Source: a bacterium (lineage in GTDB: Bacteria > Elusimicrobiota > Elusimicrobia > Elusimicrobiales > UBA9959). From it: 61,543 nt of DNA. The notes under the pieces are model-generated. The model ran no database searches, had not been told where the DNA came from, and saw nothing but the letters and a program-made list of their open reading frames with translations. The stretch spans positions 1 through 61,543 of the forward strand of contig JAJYNO010000011.1 of NCBI GenBank assembly GCA_021786295.1, given 5' to 3'. How positions within the stretch are numbered: the stretch's first letter is position 1; every line of letters starts with the position of its first letter. The position numbers were made by a program, and so were the translations under genes. Below, piece after piece: positions 32,735 through 41,324 of this stretch.

Positions 32735-33429
32735 CGCTGCCGGCGGGTGTCCGAGTCTATGCGGCCGTCCTTGAGCGCGATGAGGCGCGTGGACTTTTCC
32801 ATGATCATCCGGTCGTGCGTGGAGAAGAGGAAGGTCATGCCGCGGCCTTCGTTGAGCCCGCGCATCATGTCCATCAGGGCCGCGCCGGTGGCGGAGTCCA
32901 GGTTGGCTGTGGGTTCGTCGGCGAGGATGATGTCCGGACCGGAGACCATGGCGCGGGCTATGGCGACGCGCTGTTGCTGGCCGCCGGAGAGCTGGGAGGG
33001 GAAGCGGCCGTGCTTGCCGGAGAGGCCGACCTCCTCCAGTATGCGCTTTACGCGTTCGGCGCGCTCGCCGGGAGGGACGCCGCGCAGCAGCAGGACGTAC
33101 TCCACGTTCTCCTCGACGGTAAGGACGGGGATCAGGTTGTAGGCCTGGAAGATGAAGCCGATGTGGTCGCGGCGGAAGTCGGAGAGCTCGGACTGGCTCA
33201 TGGCGCCGATCTCGCGCCCGGCGAGGCGCACCTTGCCGGAGCTGGGGGTGTCCAGGCCGCTGATCAGGTTGAGCAGCGTGGTCTTGCCGGAGCCGCTGGG
33301 ACCGGCTATGGCGGTGAACTCGCCGCGGGCCACGGCGAGGTCCACGGGGTGCAGCGCGTGCACCTTTACCTCCCCGCTCTGGTACGTCTTCGTCACCCCT
33401 TTGGTCTCTATCACGTTCTCTTTGTCCAT
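32731..33429 (-). CDS. LolD/MacB-type ABC transporter ATPase
   Basis: This 232-residue ATPase has Walker A GPSGSGKTT, Q-loop FIFQAYNLIPVLT, signature LSGGQQQRVAIARA, Walker B IILADEPTANLD and the His switch STHD. This is the subfamily that works with FtsX-type permeases (LolD, MacB, FtsE). GAGGAT before ATG 33429 supports this start. Two permease genes directly upstream supply the membrane part. The job, lipoprotein or lipid export, is inferred from the operon. Confidence 0.9.
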   Translation of the reverse strand: MDKENVIETKGVTKTYQSGEVKVHALHPVDLAVARGEFTAIAGPSGSGKTTLLNLISGLDTPSSGKVRLAGREIGAMSQSELSDFRRDHIGFIFQAYNLIPVLTVEENVEYVLLLRGVPPGERAERVKRILEEVGLSGKHGRFPSQLSGGQQQRVAIARAMVSGPDIILADEPTANLDSATGAALMDMMRGLNEGRGMTFLFSTHDRMIMEKSTRLIALKDGRIDSDTRRQR

Positions 33430-33437
33430 AAATATCC

Positions 33438-34661
33438 TCACAGGCTCCTGCGCATGGCTTTGACGGGGCTCATGCGGGCGGCGTAGACGGCGGGGTAGAG
33501 GCTGACGAGCAGCGTGAAGACGAACAGCGCCGACGGGTAAAGCCAATACTGGAGCGCGCGGTACACCGGGCGGATCGGCTGCAGCATCGTGACCCCGGCG
33601 TAGTCCACGCCGGTATAATCCAGGCCGTGTATGCCGACGATGCGGCAGGCCGCGTAGCCTATCAGCATGCCAAGAAGCGAGCTCAGCGCCGACAGCACCG
33701 CCGCCTCGCCCACTATCATCAGCCCCAGGCGCCAGGGCCTGGTCCCGATGGCCCGCAGCACTCCGAACTCGAACATGCGCTCGTAGAGCGACATGAACAG
33801 CGCGTTCATGATGCCGAGCGCCACTATCCCGGACAGGATCACCGCCGTCAGGAAGATGCCGAAGGCGTTCAGGTCCTTGGCCGCCGCGAGCTCCGGCACC
33901 AGCTCCGGCCAGCCTTTGGCCTCGTTCCCGCCGCCGCCGTACTTCCTCCAGAACGGGGAGGTCTTGTCCTCGGCGGTCTTTACGCTCCTGAAATCCACGG
34001 CGATCTCGTGAAAATTGTCCCCGAGGTTCAGCAGCTTCTGCGCGCGGGAGAGCCTGATGAAGGCCATGTCGGAGTCCATAGCGCGGGAGCCGGAGTCCAG
34101 TACGCCTCCTACGCGGAACAGCGCCTGGGCCAGGTCCCCTCCGCCGGCGGCCGCCGCCGTTATCACCACCCTGTCGCCCGGCTCCACGCCGAGAGTTTCG
34201 GCCAGCCTGCGGCCTATCACCACGGAGTCGCCGTCCTCCTTCAGGAAATCGCCTTTCTTCACGGCCTTTTCCAGGCGCGAGACTCCGCGCTCCGCTTCCG
34301 GGTCCAGGCCGTAGAGCATGACGGACCCCGAATTGGTGGGAGAAGCTATCATCGCGAAGGAAAGCGAGCGCGGCGCGGCGCGCAGCACCAGAGGGTCAGA
34401 GCGCAGCTCCTCGAGCAGGCGCGGGCCGTCCTTCACGTGCAGGTCGGGGTCCATGGTGTCCATGAAGCCGCGGCGGTGCAGCTGCGCCTGCCCCATGAAC
34501 GTGCCGGTGGCCGTGTCGATCAGGCCTTTCAGCATGCCGCTGGAGACGGCGTCGGTGAAGATCAGCGCGGCCAGGCCCAGGCCCACGGCGAGGGCGGCCA
34601 GGAAGGTGCGCCGCTTGTTGCGCAGGTTGTTGCGCCAGGCGAGCCTCAGATAGAAGCCCAT
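33438..34661 (-). CDS. FtsX/LolE-type ABC transporter permease (second)
   Basis: This 407-residue permease has an N-terminal helix (LAALAVGLGLAALIF), a large periplasmic MacB_PCD-like domain (about 45-265) and three C-terminal helices starting near ILSGIVALGIMNALFMSLYER. The last cytosolic part ends in ARMSPVKAMRRSL, typical of FtsX-type proteins. The ATG at 34661 overlaps the stop of the first permease. LolC/LolE-like pairs extract lipoproteins for sorting to the outer membrane; the LolA-like gene in the operon supports a related task. Confidence 0.88.
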   Translation of the reverse strand: MGFYLRLAWRNNLRNKRRTFLAALAVGLGLAALIFTDAVSSGMLKGLIDTATGTFMGQAQLHRRGFMDTMDPDLHVKDGPRLLEELRSDPLVLRAAPRSLSFAMIASPTNSGSVMLYGLDPEAERGVSRLEKAVKKGDFLKEDGDSVVIGRRLAETLGVEPGDRVVITAAAAGGGDLAQALFRVGGVLDSGSRAMDSDMAFIRLSRAQKLLNLGDNFHEIAVDFRSVKTAEDKTSPFWRKYGGGGNEAKGWPELVPELAAAKDLNAFGIFLTAVILSGIVALGIMNALFMSLYERMFEFGVLRAIGTRPWRLGLMIVGEAAVLSALSSLLGMLIGYAACRIVGIHGLDYTGVDYAGVTMLQPIRPVYRALQYWLYPSALFVFTLLVSLYPAVYAARMSPVKAMRRSL

Positions 34662-35878
34662 CAGCGGCTCCCCAGCGCCTTTACGGGCGTTATGCGCGCG
34701 GCCTTCAGAGCGGGGAAGAGCCCGACGAGCAGCGCGGCGGAGAGCACGGTATAGGCCGGCCTCAGGAAGACCAGCGGCGTGACGGCGGAGAGCATGCGCG
34801 TGAACCTGACCCCGCCGTAGCTTACCGGCTTGGGGATCGGGATGCCGGCCACGGAGAGATAATGGTTCAGGGCGAGCGAGGCCAGCGCCCCGGCGGCGCA
34901 GGAGATGAGGGCCAGCAGGGCCACTTCCGACATGATCAGGCCGAAGATGAAGGCCGGGCGCGTGCCCAGCGCCTTCAGGACGCCGTACTCGCGCGTGCGC
35001 TCCAGCACGGCCATCAGTATGGTGTTCAGCACGCCTACGGCTACGATGCCCATGATGATGAGGTTGCTGATGTCGCCGCCCTTCTTGTCCAGCCGCATGG
35101 CCTGGTAGAACTCCTTCTGCGTCACCTGCCACGGCTCCACGTCGAGCTTCGGGTCGTCGAGCGCGGCGGCCACCAGCCCGGCGTCCGCCTCGGCCTTGCG
35201 GTAGTCGGTGAAGACCAGCGCTATCTCGTGGGCCTCGCGGCCCAGCGCGAGGAACTCGCGGGCCTTGTCTATGTGCATCAGGCACCACGGTCCTTCGAAG
35301 GAGGACTCGGTGGCGGACAGCACGCCGGCCACCCGGAAATTATCGTTGGCGATGGAACCGTCCGCGGCCTGGCCGATCATCGAGAACTCGTCGCCGGGCT
35401 TCAGCGCCAGCGCGGAGGCCAGGCGCGCGCTGATGACGACGCCGTCCGACGGCTTGTCCTGGATGAACGAACCTTCCGCCAGCTGGGATTCCAGCCGCAT
35501 CGCCCTGCGCTCGCGGGCCGGGTCTATGCCCATGATCTGAGCGCCTACGGTCTTGCTGCCGGCGAAGGCCAGCGCGGGGGAATAGACGCGCGGGGCCCAC
35601 GCCTTTACCACCTTCAGGCCGTCCAGCGTCCGCTCTACGCGGTCCAGGTCCTTTATGGAGTTGTAGAGCGACGGCCGGTCCAGGTAGCCTGCCGCGTGGA
35701 TCTGGGCGTGGCCGGTGCGGCTGCGGGTGAACATGTCGATGATGGAGCCGTAGGTGCCGTCGGAGAGACCCAGAGTGGCCGAGAAGAACGTGAAGCCGCC
35801 GGCCATCATCAGCCCGGTCAGCAGCGTCCGGCGCCGGTTGCGCAGCAGGTTGCGCAGGGCCATGCGCAGTAGCAGCAT
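34661..35878 (-). CDS. FtsX/LolC-type ABC transporter permease (first)
   Basis: This 405-residue permease has the same layout as the next one: NLLRNRRRTLLTGLMMAGGF helix, periplasmic MacB_PCD domain (about 45-270), then MGIVAVGVLNTILMAVLERTREYGVLKALG, which is the signature FtsX coupling helix region, and two more helices. The two permeases are clearly paralogous and would form a heterodimer. Start overlaps the stop of the LolA-like gene. Confidence 0.88.
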   Translation of the reverse strand: MLLLRMALRNLLRNRRRTLLTGLMMAGGFTFFSATLGLSDGTYGSIIDMFTRSRTGHAQIHAAGYLDRPSLYNSIKDLDRVERTLDGLKVVKAWAPRVYSPALAFAGSKTVGAQIMGIDPARERRAMRLESQLAEGSFIQDKPSDGVVISARLASALALKPGDEFSMIGQAADGSIANDNFRVAGVLSATESSFEGPWCLMHIDKAREFLALGREAHEIALVFTDYRKAEADAGLVAAALDDPKLDVEPWQVTQKEFYQAMRLDKKGGDISNLIIMGIVAVGVLNTILMAVLERTREYGVLKALGTRPAFIFGLIMSEVALLALISCAAGALASLALNHYLSVAGIPIPKPVSYGGVRFTRMLSAVTPLVFLRPAYTVLSAALLVGLFPALKAARITPVKALGSR

Positions 35879-36639
35879 TATCTCGCCGTGTTGCGCTGCA
35901 GGTTGCGCAGCGTGAACGTGTCCGCCGGCAGTTCGCCGTCGAACTCGGCCCTGAGGTAGCGGATCGTGGTGGAGTGGCCCGGCTTGGAGACCGGCACCAT
36001 CTTCATCACTTTCGGCATGCGCCGCCCGCCGAGGTCCCCTGTCCCGGAGAACTCCATCGTGCGCTGGAGGCGCCCCTTATCGTCGTAGTACTCCTCTCTC
36101 ACTGGCAGCAGGTCGTCCTTCCGTACCGTGAGCTCTATTGCCGCCCACAGGGAAACGGCGTCCTTCTTCGGCTTGAGGCGGACGTAGTAGAAGGCCGGGT
36201 CGGGCTTAGCCGGCTCGAAATACCCGCCGGTGTAGTCGTCTATCAGCGTGCTCTCCCTGACCAGGTCGTCGTTGGTGAAGTCGGAGCCCATCCAGGAGCC
36301 CAGCATCATCGACGGCGGCACCTTCATGACCTTGTTTATCTTGGGGAAATAGTTCCACATCTCGTTGCCGAGGCGCAGCGTGGCCGAGCCCGCGTCGCGG
36401 GCGGGGGAGCCGATGCGGATGAAGGTCTTCTTCAGCCCCTCGGTCCAGAAGTCCATGGAAAGGGTGCGCTTCCAGTCGGGGGTGACCACCTCCATCTCTA
36501 TTTCGGACCAGGAGCGGGAGCTGCGGTAGAGCCGGTCCACCTTGGTCAGCAGCTCCCGGACGTCTGGCCGCGCAGGCGCCGCGGCGGAAAACGCGGGGAC
36601 CGCCAGCGCGGCGGCCGCTATGAGCAGTGTCTTTTTCAC
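35878..36639 (-). CDS. outer-membrane lipoprotein-sorting (LolA-like) periplasmic protein
   Basis: This 253-residue protein has a signal peptide (residues 1-20) and the LolA/LolB-like beta-sheet fold: SSRSWSEIEMEVVTPDWKRTLSMDFW, FIRIGSPARDAGSATLRLGNEMWNY, then RKDDLLPVREEYYDDKGRL. This matches COG2834 proteins, which ferry lipids or lipoproteins. The start is GTG, with GGAGG upstream at good distance. It heads an operon with two FtsX-type permeases, an ATPase and an outer-membrane barrel, so it probably carries the exported cargo across the periplasm. True LolA function is not shown. Confidence 0.82.
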   Translation of the reverse strand: MKKTLLIAAAALAVPAFSAAAPARPDVRELLTKVDRLYRSSRSWSEIEMEVVTPDWKRTLSMDFWTEGLKKTFIRIGSPARDAGSATLRLGNEMWNYFPKINKVMKVPPSMMLGSWMGSDFTNDDLVRESTLIDDYTGGYFEPAKPDPAFYYVRLKPKKDAVSLWAAIELTVRKDDLLPVREEYYDDKGRLQRTMEFSGTGDLGGRRMPKVMKMVPVSKPGHSTTIRYLRAEFDGELPADTFTLRNLQRNTAR

Positions 36640-36663
36640 TCCTGCCTCCTTGGACCATATTAC

Positions 36664-36694
36664 AAAAAAAGGGCCCGCCGGAACGGCCCTTTTT
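36664..36694. terminator. terminator after glyA (works on minus strand)
   Basis: AAAAGGGCC and GGCCCTTTT form the stem of a hairpin (36666-36694). On the minus strand it is followed by a run of T (36670-36664 complement). It lies between glyA and the downstream LolA-like gene. Confidence 0.8.
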
Positions 36695-36704
36695 CAGGGG
36701 GAAA

Positions 36705-36737
36705 CGAAGAGCCGCGCCGGGCGGGCGCGGCTCTTCG
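36705..36737. terminator. 14-bp GC hairpin in glyA 3' region
   Basis: CGAAGAGCCGCGCC (36705-36718) pairs perfectly with GGCGCGGCTCTTCG (36724-36737). It lies between the glyA stop and the T-tract terminator and probably protects or helps end the transcript. Confidence 0.6.
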
Positions 36738-36754
36738 TGCTGGACCGGAACGGC

Positions 36755-38005
36755 TCAGTTCTCGAAGCCGGGGTACATCGGGAAGCCGGCGCAGAGCTGC
36801 TTCACCTGCTCCTTGATCCCCTTGAGCGCCTTGTCGTCTCCGGCGTGGGCTATCGCCTCGTCCACCAGGCCGGCGATGACGGTCATCTGCTTCTCCTTCA
36901 TGCCGCGGGTGGTGACGGCCGGCGTGCCGATGCGCACGCCGCTCGTGATCATCGGCTTCTGCGGGTCGTAGGGGATCGTGTTCTTGTTCACCGTGATCCC
37001 GGCCTTGTCCAGCGCCCTCTCGGCGTCGAGGCCGGTGATGTTCTTGGCGCGCAGGTCCACGCTCATCAGGTGGCAGTCCGTGCCGCCAGAGACTATGCGG
37101 TAGCCGCGGCCCTGCAGCTCGCGGGCTAGCTTGCGGGCGTTCTTCAGGACCTGCGTCTGGTACTCCTTGAACTTGGGGCTGAGCGCCTCCTTGAAGCAGA
37201 CGGCTTTGCCGGCGATCGCGTGCATCAGCGGGCCGCCCTGGTTGCCGGGGAAGTTGGTGCGGTCGACGTTCTTCGCGTAGGTCTTCTTGGAGAGCACCAG
37301 GCCTCCGCGCGGGCCGCGCAGCGTCTTGTGCGTCGTCGTCGTGACGATGTCGGCGTACTCGACCGGCGACGGGTAGATGCCGGCGGCGATCAGGCCGGCG
37401 TAGTGGGCGATGTCGGTCACGAGGAAGCACTTCCACGCGTCGGCCGCGCGCTTGATGCGGGCCCAGTCCCACTTGCGGGAATAGTTCGACGCGCCCGCCA
37501 TGATCAGCTTCGGGCGGAACTTCTCTATGTCCTTCTCCATCTTCTCGTAGTCGATCAGCTCGGTCTCCTGGCTGACGTCCATCGTGACGATCTTGAAGTA
37601 CATGCCGGAGAAGTTGAGCGGGTGGCCGTGGCTCAAGTGGCCGCCGTGGGAGAGATTGAGGCCCATCACGGTGTCTCCGGGCTTTATCAGCGACAGGTAG
37701 GCGGCTATGTTGGCCTGCGTGCCGGAGTGCGGCTGGACGTTGGCGTGCTCGGCGTGGAAGAGCTTCTTGGCGCGGTCTATCGCCAGCTGCTCCACGACGT
37801 CGACGTGCTCGCAGCCGCCGTAGTAGCGCTTGCCGGGGTAGCCTTCGGCGTACTTGTTGGTCAGTACGGAGCCTAGGGCTTCGAGGACGGGCCGGGAGGT
37901 GTAGTTCTCGGAGGCGATGAGCTCCAGGTTGTTCTGCTGGCGCAGGACCTCGCCGCGGATGGCCTGGTAGAGCTGCGGGTCGTTCTTCTTGATCTCGTCG
38001 TACAT
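36755..38005 (-). CDS. glyA: serine hydroxymethyltransferase
   Basis: GlyA interconverts serine and glycine while loading one-carbon units on tetrahydrofolate. The 416-residue protein has ELIASENYTS, KYAEGYPGKRYYGGCEHVD, VQPHSGTQAN, DIAHYAGLIAAG and the PLP-Lys region TTTTHKTLRGPRGG. C-terminal length is normal. AAGGAG is 7 nt before the ATG at 38005. It follows the low-molecular-weight phosphatase gene by 65 bp. Confidence 0.95.
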   Translation of the reverse strand: MYDEIKKNDPQLYQAIRGEVLRQQNNLELIASENYTSRPVLEALGSVLTNKYAEGYPGKRYYGGCEHVDVVEQLAIDRAKKLFHAEHANVQPHSGTQANIAAYLSLIKPGDTVMGLNLSHGGHLSHGHPLNFSGMYFKIVTMDVSQETELIDYEKMEKDIEKFRPKLIMAGASNYSRKWDWARIKRAADAWKCFLVTDIAHYAGLIAAGIYPSPVEYADIVTTTTHKTLRGPRGGLVLSKKTYAKNVDRTNFPGNQGGPLMHAIAGKAVCFKEALSPKFKEYQTQVLKNARKLARELQGRGYRIVSGGTDCHLMSVDLRAKNITGLDAERALDKAGITVNKNTIPYDPQKPMITSGVRIGTPAVTTRGMKEKQMTVIAGLVDEAIAHAGDDKALKGIKEQVKQLCAGFPMYPGFEN

Positions 38006-38070
38006 TTGTTGTCTCCTTAACTTCCGGGGTTCGCGGGGGGGCGATGCGGACGGCTCCGCGGCCCTGAAAA

Positions 38071-38529
38071 TCATTGTACTTCTTTTTTCAGCCGTTCCAG
38101 CGAGGCCTTCACGGCCGCTTTTATAAGCTTGAATACGCCGAAATACAGCAGGTCGCCGCGGCCGAAGGGGTCGGCTATATCGTCGGAGCCGAAGCCGGCG
38201 TACTCCGCCAGGGTTTCCGTCTTGGCGGCCGCATCCGGATAGGCGGCGGTTATGGCGTCCTTTTGCGCGGCGGTCATGGCCAGGATAAGGTCCGCCCCGC
38301 GGACCGCCCCGGCCGTCAGCGGCGTCGGCACGTGGCTGAAGTCCTTTACGCCCTCCTTCCGGAGCAGTTCGGCGACTATGGGCGGCTGCGGGATGTCCTT
38401 CTCCGCGGCCAGGCCGGCGGAAGAGAATTCGAGCGGCAGGCCCTGCTGCTCGGCCAGCAGCGCGGCGTAGCGGTGAGCCAGTACGGAGCGGCAGGTGTTG
38501 CCGGTGCAGACGAACAGGACCTTCTTCAC
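38071..38529 (-). CDS. low-molecular-weight protein phosphatase, arginine-phosphatase-like
   Basis: This 152-residue phosphatase has the P-loop CTGNTCRS (Cys8, Arg14) and the general-acid motif ADPFGRG near residue 119. The Thr at the fifth loop position (Thr12) is what distinguishes protein-arginine phosphatase YwlE (Thr) from tyrosine phosphatases (Ile/Leu). So arginine phosphatase activity is possible. After the loop, SVLAHRYA departs from the usual SPMAE. Start is GTG, overlapping the rsmI stop. Placement next to glyA is common for this family. Confidence 0.85.
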   Translation of the reverse strand: MKKVLFVCTGNTCRSVLAHRYAALLAEQQGLPLEFSSAGLAAEKDIPQPPIVAELLRKEGVKDFSHVPTPLTAGAVRGADLILAMTAAQKDAITAAYPDAAAKTETLAEYAGFGSDDIADPFGRGDLLYFGVFKLIKAAVKASLERLKKEVQ

Positions 38530-39248
38530 GGCAGGCCGGCCTCCGGGCCGGGGCCCGGCGCCTCTTCGGGCTCTTCAGGGGCTTCCGGGGGTCGCAGCAG
38601 TACCACGACCTCGCCCTTCACGTCGCCGGCGGCCTCCATCTTCGCTATCGTCCCGTCTATCGCGCCGCCCGTCCATTCCTCGTAGATCTTGCTGATCTCT
38701 CTGGCCACGACGGCGGTCAGGCCGGGGCCGAACTCCTCCCGGGCCAGCGCCAGGAACTTCTTCAGGCGGAAAGGCGACTCGAAGAGGATCACGGTCTTGT
38801 GGAGCTCGAAGGCCGCCCTGAGAGCCTTGATTATCCTGCCGCGCGAGCGCGGCAGGAAGCCGAGGAAGACGAAGGAGTCGCAGGGCAGGCCGGAACCCGC
38901 CGCCGCCGCGATCACGGCCGAAGGACCGGGCAGGGCCGTGACCTTTATGCCGGTCTGCCGCGCCAGCGCCACGAGCTTGCGGCCCGGGTCGGAGATGCAC
39001 GGCGAGCCGCCGTCGGTCACTAGCGCGGCGCTACGCCCGGAGCGCAGCCAGCCCATCGCCGCCGCCACGGAGCGCTCGTCGTGCTCGTGGTAGCGGAAGA
39101 GCTTCTTCTGCAGGCCGAAGTGGCTCAGCAGCTGCACGGTGCGGCGGGTGTCCTCGCAGAACACGGCGTCGGCCTCCTTGAGCGCCTCGAGCGCGCGCAG
39201 CGTGATGTCCTTCAGGTTGCCTATCGGAGTGGGAACGATGTAGAGCAT
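38526..39248 (-). CDS. rsmI: 16S rRNA (cytidine-1402-2'-O)-methyltransferase
   Basis: RsmI methylates the ribose of C1402 in 16S rRNA using SAM. The 240-residue protein shows the family motifs VPTPIGNLKDITLRA, FCEDTRRT, YHEHDE, LVTDGGSPCISDPG and PGPSAVIAA, and AREISKIYEEW with the KGE(V/F)V-type segment near the end. The C-terminus adds a Pro/Glu-rich tail. It lies 10 bp after the HD-GYP gene and overlaps the phosphatase start. Confidence 0.93.
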   Translation of the reverse strand: MLYIVPTPIGNLKDITLRALEALKEADAVFCEDTRRTVQLLSHFGLQKKLFRYHEHDERSVAAAMGWLRSGRSAALVTDGGSPCISDPGRKLVALARQTGIKVTALPGPSAVIAAAAGSGLPCDSFVFLGFLPRSRGRIIKALRAAFELHKTVILFESPFRLKKFLALAREEFGPGLTAVVAREISKIYEEWTGGAIDGTIAKMEAAGDVKGEVVVLLRPPEAPEEPEEAPGPGPEAGLP

Positions 39249-39258
39249 GCGGCCCGGG

Positions 39259-40488
39259 CTATTTCTCGAACTCGGGCCAGCCGGACTTTTCCAGCTTCAG
39301 GAAGGCCTTCACGACCTCGGGGTCGAACTGGCGCCCCGAGCCCTTTATCAGCTGGTCTTCCGCGATCTCCGTAGAAAGAGCCTTGCGGTACGGGCGGTCG
39401 CTGCGCATGGCGTCCCAGGCGTCTATCGTCGCCACTATGCGCGCGCCGAGCGGGATCTCCTCGCCCTTGAGGCCCTCGGGGTAGCCCAGGCCGTTGAACC
39501 ATTCCTGGTGGTAGAGCACCATCTGCGCTACGGGCCCGAGGAAATGGATCGGGGAGAGGATCTGGTAGCCGATCGCCGGGTGCTTCTTGATCTCCTCGTA
39601 CTCCTCCGTGGTCAGCTTCCCGGGCTTGGAGAGGATGGCGCCGTCTATGCCTATCTTGCCGATGTCGTGCAGCAGCGCCGCGTACTCGACGTAGCGCAGC
39701 ATCTTCTCCGGCATGCGCAGCTCCTCGGCAAGGCGGCGCGCCTTCTGACGCGCGCGGCCGGCGTGATCGCCGGTGTAGGAGTCCTTCGCGTCTATCACGC
39801 GCGCGAGCGTCTGCACCATCTCCAGGTAGAAGTTCTCGAGGCTCTCGTAGAGCTTGATGTTCTCGAGCGTTATCGCGGTCTCTCCGGCCAGCAGCGTCAG
39901 GAACTTCAGGTCGTAGTCGGTGAAGGACTCCTTCTCCCGGGAGAGATGCAGGTTCAGCACGCCGAAAGGCTTGTCCTTGAGCTTGAGCGGGATCGCTATA
40001 AAGGGGTCCTTCTGCTCTTCCTTGCCGATGAAATCCTTGTACTGGTTGCTCTGGGCGGGGTCGGTGACGAAGATGGTCTCTCCGGTCTGGAAGGCGCGCC
40101 CGGCGATGCCAAGCCCCGGCTTTATACGGGTGCTCTCTATGACGTCCCTGGAGATGTTCCTGGCCGCGGCTATCGTGAGCTCGTCGTGCTGCGCGTCGTG
40201 TATCATCAGCGAGCCGCGCGGGGAGTTTATCAGCTCGCAGGCCGATTCCAGGACCGTCTGGTAGAATTCCTCCTTCTTTATGGTGCCGGCGTTCACGATC
40301 CCTATCTCGTGTATCGTCAGCAGGCTGGTCAGGAGTTCGTCGAACTTGGCCCACGTGGTCTTCAGCGAGACCTCGGCGCCGCCGGCTTCCGCTGAAGGCT
40401 TTTCCAGGCGCAGGTCGTAGAGCCGCCTCAGCAGCGCGCCTATGATGAAAAGCAGTATGACCACCGCCAGCGAAAGCAGGTATATCAT
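39259..40488 (-). CDS. GAF/HD-GYP signalling phosphodiesterase
   Basis: This protein should hydrolyse cyclic di-GMP under control of a small-molecule sensor. The 409-residue protein has one N-terminal membrane helix (about 2-22), a GAF domain (about 70-210) and an HD-GYP domain with LLHDIGKIG, HPAIGYQIL, YHQEWFNGLGYP and IDAWDAM. All main metal ligands look present. I use ATG 40488; a TTG 6 nt upstream (40494) is also in frame. A TATTCT box ends 7 nt before the ATG, which fits a leaderless mRNA. Confidence 0.88.
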   Translation of the reverse strand: MIYLLSLAVVILLFIIGALLRRLYDLRLEKPSAEAGGAEVSLKTTWAKFDELLTSLLTIHEIGIVNAGTIKKEEFYQTVLESACELINSPRGSLMIHDAQHDELTIAAARNISRDVIESTRIKPGLGIAGRAFQTGETIFVTDPAQSNQYKDFIGKEEQKDPFIAIPLKLKDKPFGVLNLHLSREKESFTDYDLKFLTLLAGETAITLENIKLYESLENFYLEMVQTLARVIDAKDSYTGDHAGRARQKARRLAEELRMPEKMLRYVEYAALLHDIGKIGIDGAILSKPGKLTTEEYEEIKKHPAIGYQILSPIHFLGPVAQMVLYHQEWFNGLGYPEGLKGEEIPLGARIVATIDAWDAMRSDRPYRKALSTEIAEDQLIKGSGRQFDPEVVKAFLKLEKSGWPEFEK

Positions 40489-40556
40489 CCCCAAAAGAAT
40501 AGCAAAAGAAAGCCACGAAAAGCCATAACGGGGCCGGCCTCCGCCAGGGGGTGTTG

Positions 40557-40585
40557 TTGTGCCTCCGCTACATAAAGTTTATAAT
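40557..40585 (+). promoter_or_regulatory. dapB promoter, leaderless arrangement
   Basis: TTGTGC (40557-40562) and TATAAT (40580-40585) have a 17-bp spacer. The -10 ends 7 nt before the dapB ATG (40593), so transcription would begin at or next to the start codon. Confidence 0.6.
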
Positions 40586-40592
40586 TGTTCCG

Positions 40593-41324
40593 ATGACGAA
40601 CAGGTCGCTGCGGGTTCTGGTGACCGGCGCCGCTGGCCGCATGGGCCGGGCCGTCCGCGCCGAGATCGAGGCCGGCGAAGGGTTCTCCTATGCCGGCGGC
40701 GTGGACTCCGCGCCCTGCGCGGGGGTGGAGCCGGCCCGGGCCTTCGGCCGCCTGCTGGCCCGGGCCGACGCCGTCGTGGACTTCTCCTCGCCTGAGGCGG
40801 CCTGCGGCTATGCCGCGGCCTGCGCCCGCGCCGGGAAGCCTTTCATAACCGGGACTACCGGTTTCACCGCCGCGCAGGCGGCGGCCCTTGAACGGGCGGC
40901 GCGCCGGGCCCCGGTCTTCGTCTCTCCCAACATGAGCCCGGCGGTCAACCTGACCTTCGCCCTCGCCGCGCAGGCGGCCGGGCGGTTGCGCGACTTCGAC
41001 ATACATATAAGCGAGGCCCATCACAGCGCCAAGCGCGACGCCCCGTCCGGCACGGCGCTGCGCTACGCCGAGTATATAGCCGCCGCCCGCGCAGGAGCGC
41101 CGCCTCCTATCACGAGCGTCCGCGCCGGCGACATAGTCGGGGACCATACCGTGCTCTTCGCCGGCCCGCACGAAAGGATAGAACTTACCCACAGGGCCCA
41201 TTCCCGCGCCGTCTTCGCGGCCGGCGCCCTCAAAGCGGCCGCCTGGACCGCAGGCCGGGGGCCTGGTTTCTACTGCTACTTCGACCTTCTCGGGCTCAAG
41301 GTCCCCGCCACGGAGAATTTATGA
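40593..41324 (+). CDS. dapB: 4-hydroxy-tetrahydrodipicolinate reductase
   Basis: DapB is in the lysine/diaminopimelate pathway that also feeds peptidoglycan. The 243-residue protein has the nucleotide motif VTGAAGRMGR, DFSSPEA, TGTTGF, SPNMSPAVNL, the substrate site EAHHSAKRDAPSGTA (His pair and Lys) and GDIVGDHTVLF, followed by RAHSR. Length is slightly short for the family but complete. No Shine-Dalgarno is evident; the promoter suggests a leaderless transcript. Its stop overlaps the next gene (ATGA). Confidence 0.92.
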   Translation: MTNRSLRVLVTGAAGRMGRAVRAEIEAGEGFSYAGGVDSAPCAGVEPARAFGRLLARADAVVDFSSPEAACGYAAACARAGKPFITGTTGFTAAQAAALERAARRAPVFVSPNMSPAVNLTFALAAQAAGRLRDFDIHISEAHHSAKRDAPSGTALRYAEYIAAARAGAPPPITSVRAGDIVGDHTVLFAGPHERIELTHRAHSRAVFAAGALKAAAWTAGRGPGFYCYFDLLGLKVPATENL

